Positions 17,933 through 26,417 of a DNA stretch of 64,000 bases are shown piece after piece (the stretch's first letter is position 1; every line of letters begins with the position of its first letter). The DNA is taken from positions 62,001 through 126,000 of the forward strand of contig CAUJEY010000153.1 of assembly GCA_963169325.1 (NCBI GenBank). Direction: 5' to 3'. Source of the DNA: Bacteroidota bacterium (GTDB lineage Bacteria; Bacteroidota; Bacteroidia; Chitinophagales; Saprospiraceae). A program made the translations under genes and the position numbers. The notes under the pieces were generated by a model, which saw only the letters and a program-made list of their open reading frames with translations, did not search any database and had not been told where the DNA came from.

Positions 17933-18898
17933 CTTCTTCCGTTCCGTGACAAACATCAGTAAATCCTTAAGCGATTGTCTGGCCGGGCTTTCCGGTATTT
18001 CATTCAGGATATCAAAGGCTTCCTGCCGGAACCGGTACATCACTTCCTGAGCATATTCCATGCCGCCGCTCTGGCGCACGAATTGGATCACTTCTGCCAC
18101 TTTTTCGGTTTTGTGGCTTTCATTTTTGACAATATTGATGATATGTCGGCGGGTGGAGCGCTCTGCCTGATTTAGGGCGTAAATGAGCGGCAGAGTCATT
18201 TTTTTCTCCTTAATGTCGATACCGAGGGGTTTACCGATGTCGTCAATACCGAAATCGAACAGATCGTCGCGAATCTGGAAAGCCATACCGGTTTTTTCAC
18301 CGAAGCGTCGCACCAATTCCACGGAGGCTTCGTCTGGGGCCGTGCTGGCGGCTCCGGCGCTGCATGCTGCGGCAATAAGGGAGGCCGTTTTTTGGCGAAT
18401 GATATCGTAGTAAATATCTTCTTTGATGTCGAGCCGACGGGCTTTTTCCATTTGCAGCAGCTCGCCTTCGGCCATTTCCTTTACCGCCCGGCTGATGATT
18501 TCGAGCATACGGAACTGTTGCTGCCGCACACTGAGCAACAACCCTTGCGACAGCAGAAAATCGCCGACTAAAACGGCAATTTTGTTTTTCCAAAGTGCAT
18601 TGATCGAAAAGAAACCCCGGCGCTCGTAGGCATCGTCCACCACATCGTCGTGTACCAAAGTAGCGGTATGGAGCAGTTCCACCATGGACGCCGCTGTGTA
18701 CGACGCTTCCAGTATGGGTCCGAACAAACGGGCACTGAGCAATACGAGCATCGGGCGCACCTGTTTGCCCTTGCGTTGGACGATGTACCAGGTAATCTTG
18801 TCTAACAGCGGCACCTGGCTCCGCATCGCTTCGCGGAAACGCTGTTCAAAGACCTCCAGCTCGGCTTCAATCGGCTGTTTGATGGTATCAAGGCTCAT
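17930..18898 (-). CDS. Long-chain all-trans polyprenyl diphosphate synthase
   Basis: 322 aa from the ATG at 18898, preceding MSLDTIKQPIEAELEVFEQ; a 23-codon upstream extension is not conserved-looking. Condenses isopentenyl diphosphate units onto an allylic diphosphate to make the quinone side chain. Signatures: GKQVRPMLVLL, first aspartate-rich motif LVHDDVVDDA (~85-94), GDFLLSQ, KTASLIAAACSAGA, and second motif IRDDLFDF followed by GKPLGIDIKEKKMTLPLIYAL. Octaprenyl-type (IspB-like) is most likely, but chain length cannot be set from sequence alone. Confidence 0.92.
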   Translation of the reverse strand: MSLDTIKQPIEAELEVFEQRFREAMRSQVPLLDKITWYIVQRKGKQVRPMLVLLSARLFGPILEASYTAASMVELLHTATLVHDDVVDDAYERRGFFSINALWKNKIAVLVGDFLLSQGLLLSVRQQQFRMLEIISRAVKEMAEGELLQMEKARRLDIKEDIYYDIIRQKTASLIAAACSAGAASTAPDEASVELVRRFGEKTGMAFQIRDDLFDFGIDDIGKPLGIDIKEKKMTLPLIYALNQAERSTRRHIINIVKNESHKTEKVAEVIQFVRQSGGMEYAQEVMYRFRQEAFDILNEIPESPARQSLKDLLMFVTERKK

Positions 18899-19137
18899 GC
18901 GGAGCAGGTGAGTGAATGAAGGTTGTGGCGGGTTTGTGTGAGTGATTAGCTTTTGATACTGTCTCAATCAGCACAAATCCCGGGCATCTTTCAAGAAAAA
19001 TTGAAAGATTTGAACGTAGAACAGCGCGAAGGTAGGAAGGTTGCCGCAAAATCAGCTTTGTTCTCCGGGGTACAGCCTGAATTTTAAACAACCAATTCCG
19101 TCGCCCGCTGTTATCCCCGCAAACGTACCTTTGCCCC
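18899..19137. other. Divergent spacer
   Basis: Between the prenyl synthase and mfd fragment. Apart from the -7 element at 19126-19133 and a weak CTTTCAAG/TTGAAAG inverted pair near 18989-19008, I see nothing in it. Confidence 0.4.
19126..19133 (+). promoter_or_regulatory. -7 promoter element (TACCTTTG) abutting the mfd start
   Basis: A perfect TAnnTTTG match ends only 4 nt before the GTG start at 19138. If used, transcription would begin at or next to the start codon (leaderless mRNA). Confidence 0.5.
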
Positions 19138-20247
19138 GTGAGTAACATCGGCCACCTTCTTGATCGCTACCGCGAACACCCTGCCGTCGTGCAGCTGCTG
19201 CAGGCGCTGCAACCACCCGGCGCAGCGCGCGCGCCCCGTATTCATCTCAACGGACTGAAAGGAGCACAAACGGCATTCGCCCTGGCGGCTACCGTAAACG
19301 GTGGACGGCTGACGCTGGACGCTGGACGGGCCGCCGCACTGTACATTGCCGAAAGCAAGGAAGAAGCCGCTTATCTGCTCAACGACCTGCAGGGTATTCT
19401 TGGCGAAGAGGCGGTTCATTTTTTCCCCGATAGTTTTAAACGCCCCGCATTTTTCGACGACCTGAACCCGATGCAGATGTTGCAACGCAGCGAAGTGGTG
19501 AATAAAGTGAGCCTGCGAAACCCTTCCCCCGGCCCGGCCCCCGAAGGGGAGGGGGAACGTAGTGTTCGCTCCGAGCCCCTCTCGTCTCCCCTCCCTTTTA
19601 GGGGAGGGGCCGGGGGAGGAGTTGGAGGGGTTGTGGTGACTTACCCGGAAGCATTGTTTGAAAAAGTCGTGTCGCCCGAAGTATTGGCCAAAAGCCGTTT
19701 TGAGGTTAGCAAAGGGGAGGAATTAGACGTTGAGTTTGTGATTCAGGTATTGGTGGAATACGGTTTTGAGCGCACCGACTTCGTGTACGAACCGGGTCAG
19801 TTTAGCCTGCGCGGCGGCATTATCGACCTGTTTTCATATGGCAACGAACTCCCCTACCGCATCGAATTATTTGATAAAGAGGTGGAAAGTATCCGCACCT
19901 TCGAGCCGTTAACGCAATTGTCCCGGCAGAACATCGAGCGGTTGAGTATTGTGCCGAACCTGAACACGCGGTTCCGGCAGGACGAAAAAGTATCGTTGTT
20001 TCGGGTGTTGCCCCCCAATACGGTGGTTTGGATCAAAGACTTTCAGTTCCTGCTCGACCGCCTGCAATACTGTTTTGAAAAAGCCGAACAGTTTGCCGAA
20101 AAAATCAGCGCCCTTGACACGGCTGAAATCCGGGAGATGTTCCGCGACCGGGCGTTTTTGTTTCCCGGTAACGTAGTGGAAGAGGTGCGGGAACACCCGA
20201 TCGTTTTTTTGGAAAAACCCAGCCAGGCGGTGAGTGATATGTTGTAG
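19138..20247 (+). pseudogene. mfd: Truncated transcription-repair coupling factor (mfd), N-terminal third only
   Basis: 369 aa where Mfd is normally ~1100-1150. The start is GTG. Present is the UvrB-homology module: KEEAAYLLNDLQG, HFFPDSFKRP, VVTYPEALFEKVV, VYEPGQFSLRGGIIDLFSYG, PYRIELFDKEVESIRTFEP. Homology continues to about VFLEKPSQAV and then stops at VSDML. The RNA-polymerase-interaction domain and the whole translocase motor are missing. Only 37 bp separate the stop from the convergent AlkD-like gene, so the rest is not nearby. Residues 128-165 are an in-frame 114-bp repeat element. Probably non-functional for strand-specific repair; a misassembly could also explain it. Confidence 0.85.
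19519..19632. mobile_element. 114-bp in-frame GC-rich inverted-repeat element inside mfd
   Basis: Exactly 38 codons. It begins AACCCTTCCCCC and ends GGAGGGGTT, with each end containing its own CCCC/GGGG palindrome. The first 37 bases match the left end of the 562-64 kb-scale relative at 62044 in 32 of 37 positions, including CCCGAAGGGGAGGGGG. It is translated as NPSPGPAPEGEGERSVRSEP and a Gly-rich tail, and resumes normal Mfd sequence at VVTYPE. It looks like a small non-autonomous derivative of the DUF559 element. Confidence 0.75.
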
Positions 20248-20284
20248 CATGCGGACGATTAGTTTGGCACAACCAGGATAAGGA

Positions 20285-20959
20285 TTACAAATATTTCGCT
20301 CCTTCCCGCCGTGTCAGCGGCGCCACGGCCGTTTCGGCCAAAAACTGCCTTACCGCCTCCGGATTCGTTTTAGAATATTGCCGCAGGGCCCATCCCGCGC
20401 CCTTTTGGAGAAAAAACTCTTTTGATCCGGCTACGCGTCGGATATATTCGAACAGCAGGCCGGCGTCGGTTTTTTCTTTATACATCAATTGAAAAATCAA
20501 ACAAACCCGCTGCAACCACAGGTGGCCGGAAGCCATCCAGCGTTCGGTGACGGGCCGGATGAGTTCGGGATGGCTTCTGAAATGAACGCCCACGAGTTTG
20601 GAAGCAATCCAGTCCACCGTATCCCACCAGGATTTGCTGCAAATGAGTTCTTCCAGAAAATCGATAAACTCCGGCGGCTGTTTTTTCTGCATTTTCTGCA
20701 CACATTCCAGGGCGAAATACTGCATTTCGCGGTGTTCGTCCTGGAAACAAAGCCGAACAAGTTCCTGCAAATCTTGTCCGTCGGGAATGCCCTGCTCCTT
20801 TATTATTTCTTTGGTCAGCGCCGTCCAGGCCGGCATTTTCAGGCCGAAATATTCAAATTGGTGGCGCATATAAGCCATCTGACCCTGGGCGACGTCGGGT
20901 TTGCCGTGGGTGTGAAAGGTGTCGCGTACGAGGCGGTAGTAGTCGTTGGGTGGGAGCAT
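20285..20959 (-). CDS. DNA alkylation repair protein (AlkD-like, HEAT-repeat glycosylase family)
   Basis: 224 aa, the full family length. All-helical HEAT-like protein with the family landmarks QMAYMRHQFEYFGLKMPAW, CSKSWWDTVDWIA, SHPELIRPVTERWMASGHLW and FFLQKGAGWALRQYSKTNPE. Family members excise N3- and N7-alkylated bases. It is convergent with the truncated mfd, so two DNA-repair genes are neighbours, but this may be coincidental because mfd was broken here. Confidence 0.88.
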   Translation of the reverse strand: MLPPNDYYRLVRDTFHTHGKPDVAQGQMAYMRHQFEYFGLKMPAWTALTKEIIKEQGIPDGQDLQELVRLCFQDEHREMQYFALECVQKMQKKQPPEFIDFLEELICSKSWWDTVDWIASKLVGVHFRSHPELIRPVTERWMASGHLWLQRVCLIFQLMYKEKTDAGLLFEYIRRVAGSKEFFLQKGAGWALRQYSKTNPEAVRQFLAETAVAPLTRREGAKYL

Positions 20960-20971
20960 GTCAGATTTTAT

Positions 20972-21079
20972 TCATAATCGAAGCAGTTTGGAAAAGGTAG
21001 CTTCGTATTTGTTCCAGTTGATTTTCAATAAATAGATGCCGGAGGGAATATGTGATGCATCAATTGTATTAAATCGTTT
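20972..21079 (-). pseudogene. Orphan C-terminal tail of a T9SS-exported protein
   Basis: Minus strand, ending at the TGA at 20972-20974. It reads FNTIDASHIPSGIYLLKINW followed by NKYEATFSKLLRL and stop. This has the classic end of a T9SS type A sorting domain (hydrophobic GIYLLK strand, then a basic KLLR-type terminus). No start codon, signal peptide or body is attached: upstream it meets, in another frame, the 3' end of the 471-aa gene. I infer a remnant of a deleted surface-protein gene. Confidence 0.7.
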
Positions 21080-21084
21080 GGCTG

Positions 21085-22500
21085 CTACAATCGCCCCCGC
21101 ACCACCTCCACCAATTCCGGCACATGCAGCTGCAATTCCAGCAACAATTCGTTGATCTGGTTCACTTTGTCGGAGGTCATTGTCAGGGATTCCAGCGATT
21201 GCAACAAAGCCGCCCGGGCTTTCTCCCCGGTGATACGGTGCATTTTAAGCGCCGAAACCGTGTGGAACCAGGGGATCGTCGGCAGGTAAGCTCCTTTTTC
21301 AACGTACGTTTCGTCGCGTTTCAGGAGTTGGTATTTCTCGATGGTCCGCCCGATCTTAAGGTAGTTGTTTTGCGCCAGCAACGTTTCTAAATAAGCAATA
21401 AAAAAGGCGTGCCAGCGGTGCTCAAAAATCTCCTTGCGAAAGGCGCGCAGGTAGGTTTCAGCATAATTTTCAGCGGTACGGTGCTGGCTGGTATGATTCA
21501 AACAGCGCAGGTAATGCGCCACAAAACCGATTTTGTTGTGGAAACTGTGGGTGCCGCGGCTTTCGGGCAAGGCGGCTTTCATCACGGCGAGCGCTTCGGC
21601 GTATTTTTTCCGGCGCAGCAGCACGGCGCAGAGGTTGTTCACATAGTGGAGGTAATCGGCCGTTTTTACCCGAACGGACAGGTAGCCGTAGTATTCGGCC
21701 TCGTCGTATTCCTGGAAGCGGCTGTGCAGCAGCAGGCGGTTGCCGTAGTAATTGATTAGCAGGCGCTTGGAATAATATTTGCCCTGGCGGAACAGGGCGT
21801 CGAGGTAATCGTATTTCTCGCGTACCGGCTCGAAACGGCGGTAGTTGTAGTACAAAAACGTGAGGCGCACGAGTGCCATGTAGCGGTTCCAGCCGTCGAG
21901 GGTTTCGTCGTAAAACACCCCCGTGAGCCAGGGCTCCCATTGTATGCTTTCGCCCACATGGCTGGAGTATTGCTGCACGATGTCTTCGGTAGCCCGATGC
22001 AGTTTTTCGCGTACTTCCTGTGCCCGTTCGTAGGCCGGCTGAAAACGCTCCAGGAATTCCGCCACGGCCCGGTGTTCGGCGTAGCGCATGCGGATCAGCA
22101 AAAAGTGCCGGTAGCGGAGGGCCAGTTCGTAGTATTTCACGAAGTGGTATTCCGTGGGCGTACAATCGCGCAGCAACGCCGACAGCCGTTCTTCCGCTTC
22201 GGGCGCGATGCTGTCGGTTTCAATCTGCCGCTCGGCATCCAGCAGCCACTCGTAGGCCGTGTCCACATCCGCCGCGTGCAGGCGCTCGCTGATCCATTGT
22301 TTGAGGTTGGAATACTTGCGTTTGTCCACCGCTTCGTCGTAGAGCAGGTATTGGTCGGGCAGCCGGCAATTGTGGTCTACCTGTTCCAAAACGGCTAATT
22401 TGATCTTGTCGTCAAATTGTTGCACCGACAGCAGGTAAGCCGTCTCATGCGGCAGCAGCGCCTGAGCGAATTCGGTGAACTTTTGTAATTTGTTTCGCAT
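21085..22500 (-). CDS. Hypothetical helical repeat protein
   Basis: 471 aa from the ATG at 22500 (MRNKLQKFTEFAQALLPHE). An earlier ATG at 22524 would lie upstream of the -7 element at 22510-22517, so it is unlikely to be used. There is no signal peptide. The protein is almost entirely helical, rich in Tyr, Leu and Arg, with TPR-like periodicity (e.g. YDEAEYYGYLSVRVKTADYL, YAEALAVMKAALPES). I do not recognise the family. Its start faces a Crp/Fnr-type regulator across a ~100-bp divergent spacer. Confidence 0.75.
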   Translation of the reverse strand: MRNKLQKFTEFAQALLPHETAYLLSVQQFDDKIKLAVLEQVDHNCRLPDQYLLYDEAVDKRKYSNLKQWISERLHAADVDTAYEWLLDAERQIETDSIAPEAEERLSALLRDCTPTEYHFVKYYELALRYRHFLLIRMRYAEHRAVAEFLERFQPAYERAQEVREKLHRATEDIVQQYSSHVGESIQWEPWLTGVFYDETLDGWNRYMALVRLTFLYYNYRRFEPVREKYDYLDALFRQGKYYSKRLLINYYGNRLLLHSRFQEYDEAEYYGYLSVRVKTADYLHYVNNLCAVLLRRKKYAEALAVMKAALPESRGTHSFHNKIGFVAHYLRCLNHTSQHRTAENYAETYLRAFRKEIFEHRWHAFFIAYLETLLAQNNYLKIGRTIEKYQLLKRDETYVEKGAYLPTIPWFHTVSALKMHRITGEKARAALLQSLESLTMTSDKVNQINELLLELQLHVPELVEVVRGRL

Positions 22501-22509
22501 GTATCCGCC

Positions 22510-22517
22510 CAAAGATA
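22510..22517 (-). promoter_or_regulatory. -7 promoter element (TATCTTTG) for the 471-aa gene
   Basis: Reads TATCTTTG on the minus strand, 9 nt before the ATG at 22500. It implies a leader of only a few nucleotides and decides the start choice. Confidence 0.45.
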
Positions 22518-22564
22518 CTGACAAAGCGCAAAAGTCGGCAGCCCGTATAATTCCGGCTTATGCC

Positions 22565-22572
22565 TACATTTG
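22565..22572 (+). promoter_or_regulatory. -7 promoter element (TACATTTG) for the Crp/Fnr gene
   Basis: A perfect TAnnTTTG match, 31 nt before the start at 22604. Confidence 0.45.
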
Positions 22573-22603
22573 CAGGTAATAAGTATACCGCACACCGCTA
22601 CCC

Positions 22604-23293
22604 ATGCAAGCACTCTGGCACCTTGAAAACATCGACGTCACCCATCTTCTTTGCCCGAACAAACTCGGCGACAAAGACCGGATGACGCAACACCTGCATC
22701 GTACCTACGCGAAGGGGGAGTCGTTTTTTGTCCCCGACGATCTGTCGGACCGTATCTTTTTTATCACGGAGGGCCGGGTGAAAATCTCTACCATGAACGA
22801 GGAGGGTAAAGAAATAACCAAAGCCATCCTCGGCAAAGGCGAAGTGTTCGGTGAAATGGCCTTAGTGGGCGAGGAGCGGCGCCGCGACTGGGCCATGGCC
22901 CTGGAAAACACCGAAGCTTGTGTCGTATCTCTTATTGAATTAAACGATCTCATGCGGGAACGCAGCGACTTGAACCTGTTTTTTATGCGCATTTTCGGCA
23001 ACCGCCAGTTGGAAATGGAACGCCGGCTGGAATCGCTGGTGTTTCGCGACAGCCGTAGCCGTATCGTGGAGTTTTTGGTGCAACTGACCCAATCCAAAGG
23101 GCAACGTGTGGGTTACGAATGGGTCGTCCGAAAACCCATCACACACCAGGAAATTGCCAATATGACCGCGACCAGCCGCCAAACGGTGACCACCACGCTC
23201 AATGACCTGCGTTTTAAAAAACTGCTGACCTTTAACCGCTCCCGTTTGTTGGTGCGGGATTTGGACGGGCTGACTGCCGAAATTCGTTCCTGA
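22604..23293 (+). CDS. Crp/Fnr-family transcriptional regulator
   Basis: 229 aa. N-terminal cyclic-nucleotide-binding-type beta-barrel (~residues 30-145) with GEVFGEMALVGEERRRDWAMAL at the phosphate-binding cassette position. A dimerisation helix follows, then a C-terminal winged HTH with recognition region THQEIANMTATSRQTVTTTLNDL. The cassette keeps G-E-M-A-L but lacks the canonical Arg-Ser pair (RR-RDW instead), so the effector is uncertain. No FNR cysteine cluster is visible. It may regulate itself or the divergent gene. Confidence 0.9.
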   Translation: MQALWHLENIDVTHLLCPNKLGDKDRMTQHLHRTYAKGESFFVPDDLSDRIFFITEGRVKISTMNEEGKEITKAILGKGEVFGEMALVGEERRRDWAMALENTEACVVSLIELNDLMRERSDLNLFFMRIFGNRQLEMERRLESLVFRDSRSRIVEFLVQLTQSKGQRVGYEWVVRKPITHQEIANMTATSRQTVTTTLNDLRFKKLLTFNRSRLLVRDLDGLTAEIRS

Positions 23294-23308
23294 TTTTCCG
23301 ATCTTTGC

Positions 23309-23448
23309 GGGCCGGGTAAGAAGGATGGGAGCACGGATGACGCTGACTTCGTACGCGGATTTCCACGGATTTACTCCACGAGAATAAAATTCGTGAAAAT
23401 CCGCGTACGAAGTCAGCGTCATCCGTGCTCCCATCTTCCTCGCCGGCC
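23309..23448. repeat. Long hairpin repeat (CACGGATGACGCGGACTTC family), copy 2
   Basis: Two ~60-bp arms (GATGGGAGCACGGATGACGC and its inverse) around a ~17-nt AT-rich loop. It is related to 11292-11412 and lies between the Crp/Fnr gene and pyrD, so it would sit in any pyrD read-through transcript. Confidence 0.8.
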
Positions 23449-23472
23449 ATCACGCACGTACCCGCCGCTACC

Positions 23473-24507
23473 ATGTACCACCTGTTCAAACCGTTGCTTT
23501 TTCTGCTTTCCCCCGAAACCGCCCACCGCGCCACCGTTTTTTTGCTCGACTTAGCCGCCGCTTTTGCGCCCACGCGTTGGCTGCTCCGGCACTGGTACTG
23601 CGTAAAAGACAAACGCTTGGAGCGGCATCTGCTCGGGTTAACCTTTCCCAACCCAGTAGGCCTTGCCGCCGGTTTCGACAAAGACGGCAAACATATCGAA
23701 GGATTGGCTTGCCTGGGCTTCGGTTTTATCGAAGTAGGCACGGTCACCCCCAAGCCCCAGGACGGCAACCCGCAGCCGCGGCTGTTCCGGTTACCCGCCG
23801 ATCGGGCGCTGATCAACCGCATGGGGTTCAACAATGAAGGCCTGGAAACCCTGACCGACCGGTTGCGGCGCTTGCGGGAAAAAGGTTTGCCCGACGGCCT
23901 GATTATCGGTGGTAACATCGGAAAAAACAAAACCACGCCCAATGAACAAGCGGCGGACGACTATATCCGCTGCTTTGAAGCCTTGTTTCCGTACGTGGAT
24001 TATTTCGTGGTAAACGTCAGTTCGCCCAACACGCCCGGCCTGCGCGAGCTCCAGGAAAAAGAGCCGTTGACCCGTTTGCTGCAATTTTTACAGGAAAAAA
24101 ACCGCGCCCACACCGCGCCAAAACCTATCCTGCTCAAAATCGCCCCCGACCTGAGCGACCCTCAATTGGACGATATCGCCGATATTGTACGGAGCACCGG
24201 GCTGAATGGCGTAATTGCCACCAATACCACCATTTCCCGCCAGGGGCTTGCTACGTCGGAAAAAACGGCGGAGGCCATCGGCGCCGGCGGACTCAGCGGC
24301 GCCCCGCTTCGGGCACGGGCCACGGCGGTTATTCGTTATTTGCGGGAAAAAATGGGCCCGGGGCCGGTTATTATCGGCGTAGGCGGCATCGATTCGGCAG
24401 AGGCGGCGAAGGAAAAATTAGCGGCCGGGGCCAATTTGGTGCAAGTGTATTCGGGATTGGTGTACGAGGGGCCTGAGTTGGTGAAGAAGGTGTTGGGGAG
24501 TATTTAA
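23473..24507 (+). CDS. pyrD: Dihydroorotate dehydrogenase (quinone), class 2
   Basis: 344 aa from the ATG at 23473 (MYHLFKPLLFLLSPETAHR), whose hydrophobic N-terminal helices mark the membrane-associated class 2 enzyme. Oxidises dihydroorotate to orotate with FMN and quinone in pyrimidine synthesis. Signatures: NPVGLAAGFDKDG, GFGFIEVGTVTPKPQ, NRMGFNNEG, FVVNVSSPNTPGLRELQ (catalytic Ser region), KIAPDL, ATNTT, GGLSG, GVGGI and QVYSGLVYEGP. All are intact. It overlaps the convergent DEAD-box helicase gene by 4 bp. Confidence 0.96.
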   Translation: MYHLFKPLLFLLSPETAHRATVFLLDLAAAFAPTRWLLRHWYCVKDKRLERHLLGLTFPNPVGLAAGFDKDGKHIEGLACLGFGFIEVGTVTPKPQDGNPQPRLFRLPADRALINRMGFNNEGLETLTDRLRRLREKGLPDGLIIGGNIGKNKTTPNEQAADDYIRCFEALFPYVDYFVVNVSSPNTPGLRELQEKEPLTRLLQFLQEKNRAHTAPKPILLKIAPDLSDPQLDDIADIVRSTGLNGVIATNTTISRQGLATSEKTAEAIGAGGLSGAPLRARATAVIRYLREKMGPGPVIIGVGGIDSAEAAKEKLAAGANLVQVYSGLVYEGPELVKKVLGSI

Positions 24508-25799
24508 ACTTTTTCTTTCCCCCCTTTCCCTTTCTGCCGGTCTCTTCCCCGCCCGCCGCGAAAGGGCCCTTTTTTATCGCCACCACCGCTGCCACCACCG
24601 GGCTTTCCGCCGGGTTTCCCGCCGCGCCGGTATTCCGTTGCTTGTTTCGACGGCGCATAAGCCGGCGCCTGGCCGAGAGAAGCCGGCACGGGTAATTTTT
24701 CTACTTCACTCCCGATCAATGTTTCGATACGTTGGAAACGCCGTTGATCGGTCGGACTGATGAGGGTAATTGCGGCGCCTTCGCGGGCGGCGCGGGCGGT
24801 GCGGCCCACGCGGTGTACGTAGTCTTCGGCGTCCTGTGGCACGTCGTAATTGAGTACCAGGTCGATGCCGTCGATGTCGATACCGCGGCTGAGTACGTCG
24901 GTGGCGACGAGAATATCAACCTGGCGGTTGCGGAAGGCGAGCATCACTTTTTCGCGTTCCGTTTGTTCCAGGTCGCTGCTGATCATCCCGACGTTCAGGT
25001 TGCGGGATTTTAATTTCTGGAACAGTTTGTTCACCGCCTGTTTGGTTGAACTAAACACCAAAATACGCTCACCGATGCGGTCTTTCAACAGATCGACGAG
25101 GAGCGGGAGTTTTTGTTCTTCCGTTACCACATAAGCGCCCTGACGGACACCTTCTGCAGGTTTCGACAGGGATATACTGATAGTAACCGGGTCGCGTAGC
25201 AAGGTGCGGGCCAGGCGCATGACGCCCTGCGGCATGGTGGCCGAGAACAACAGGCTTTGGCGTTTGGGGTTGAGGGTGTTCACGATGCGCTGAATGTCGG
25301 GCATGAAACCCATGTCCAGCATCCGGTCGGCTTCGTCGAGCACCAGAAAACGCAGGTGTGAAAAGTTGACGTAACCCATGTTGATATGGGCGATGAGCCG
25401 GCCGGGCGTAGCGATGATCAGGTCTGCGCCGCGGGTAATGGCGTTGCGTTCCTGGGCGAATTCGCTGCCGCCGCTGCCGCCATACACGGCAATGCAGGAT
25501 ATGCCGGCAAAATATGCGTAGGCCTCTACGGCCTTGTCGATCTGTACCGCCAACTCGCGGGTGGGTACGACTACCAGCGCCTTGATATATTGATCCTCGG
25601 GCTCATCCAGGATTTTATCCAGAATGGGCAATATAAATGCGGCCGTTTTACCGGTGCCGGTTTGAGCGATGCCGATGAGGTCTTTTCCTTCTAAAATAAG
25701 CGGAATGGCCTGCTCCTGAATCGGAGTAGGCGTTTTAAAGTTCAGGGATTCTATGCCGGCAAGCAGGTCGGGGTGAAAGTCAAATTCAGAAAACTCCAC
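24504..25799 (-). CDS. DEAD-box RNA helicase (RhlE-like)
   Basis: 431 aa. Q motif (FKTPTPIQEQAIP), Walker A AQTGTGKT, PTRELA, TPGRL, DEAD box VLDEADRMLDMGF, SAT (FSATMP), then the second domain with FSSTKQA, DVLSRGIDIDG and HRVGRTARA. The C-terminus is a Gly/Arg/Lys-rich tail (~380-431) typical for RNA binding. It unwinds structured RNA, probably in ribosome assembly or decay. RhlE-type is preferred by the short core and basic tail. Confidence 0.93.
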   Translation of the reverse strand: MEFSEFDFHPDLLAGIESLNFKTPTPIQEQAIPLILEGKDLIGIAQTGTGKTAAFILPILDKILDEPEDQYIKALVVVPTRELAVQIDKAVEAYAYFAGISCIAVYGGSGGSEFAQERNAITRGADLIIATPGRLIAHINMGYVNFSHLRFLVLDEADRMLDMGFMPDIQRIVNTLNPKRQSLLFSATMPQGVMRLARTLLRDPVTISISLSKPAEGVRQGAYVVTEEQKLPLLVDLLKDRIGERILVFSSTKQAVNKLFQKLKSRNLNVGMISSDLEQTEREKVMLAFRNRQVDILVATDVLSRGIDIDGIDLVLNYDVPQDAEDYVHRVGRTARAAREGAAITLISPTDQRRFQRIETLIGSEVEKLPVPASLGQAPAYAPSKQATEYRRGGKPGGKPGGGSGGGDKKGPFRGGRGRDRQKGKGGKEKV

Positions 25800-25920
25800 T
25801 ATTCTATTGATTTTGTGATTTTTGCAATGTAAAGGTCGGTAATTTTACGCGGTAACCGTAAGTTTTCTTTGATGACCGTTCCAGGGTACGATTTCGACGA
25901 ACCGAAAGCCCGCTGTACCC

Positions 25921-26346
25921 TCAAATCTCCCACTTTCCTTTTCGCAAAGCGCGTATGACGAGATACACCAGCAGCCCCGCAGGCCCGGCCAGCATGGTCA
26001 GAACAAGACCCGGCGCTACCGCGAAATGGGGTATTTTTTCCTGCCGGGCGTCGTGTACCTGCCAGATACCGACCAACAGGCAAAACGACAGGTAGTTGAA
26101 CCAGCCGGTCAGGATCATGGACTGGCTGCGGAACAGGTTTTTTAACCCTTCCAACGTGAGTAAACTTCCGTCGTTCTCTCCATTGCTCAAAAAATTAAAC
26201 GTGAACCACGCAGCAGCCAAAGACAATAATAACGCCGAACCAAAGGCAACGGGTTCGGTGAAACGCCAGCGCGGCGCGAATATCAGGAGTGCCCATGGAA
26301 CGAAAATGAGCACGGAAGCATAGGAGTAGAAATTGTCGGCGGTCAT
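25921..26346 (-). CDS. ABA4-like (DUF4281) membrane protein
   Basis: 141 aa with four hydrophobic segments. The characteristic ABA4-like stretch is GWFNYLSFCLLVGIWQVHDA followed by PHFAVAPGLVLTMLAGPAGLL. In plants the family is linked to carotenoid (neoxanthin) formation; the bacterial role is not established. It lies between a heptamer hairpin and the helicase gene on the same strand. Confidence 0.82.
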   Translation of the reverse strand: MTADNFYSYASVLIFVPWALLIFAPRWRFTEPVAFGSALLLSLAAAWFTFNFLSNGENDGSLLTLEGLKNLFRSQSMILTGWFNYLSFCLLVGIWQVHDARQEKIPHFAVAPGLVLTMLAGPAGLLVYLVIRALRKGKWEI

Positions 26347-26351
26347 GTTGT

Positions 26352-26417
26352 TAGTGATGAGTTATAAGTTATGAGTTATGGCGGGCAAAATAACTCATAA
26401 CTCATATCTCATCACTC
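26352..26417. repeat. Heptamer inverted repeat (GTTATGA/AACTCAT)
   Basis: GTGATGA, GTTATAA, GTTATGA, GTTATGG on one side and AACTCATAACTCATATCTCATCACT on the other, around GCGGGCAAAA. It pairs into a long stem at the 3' end of nadC and overlaps its last codons. Confidence 0.8.
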
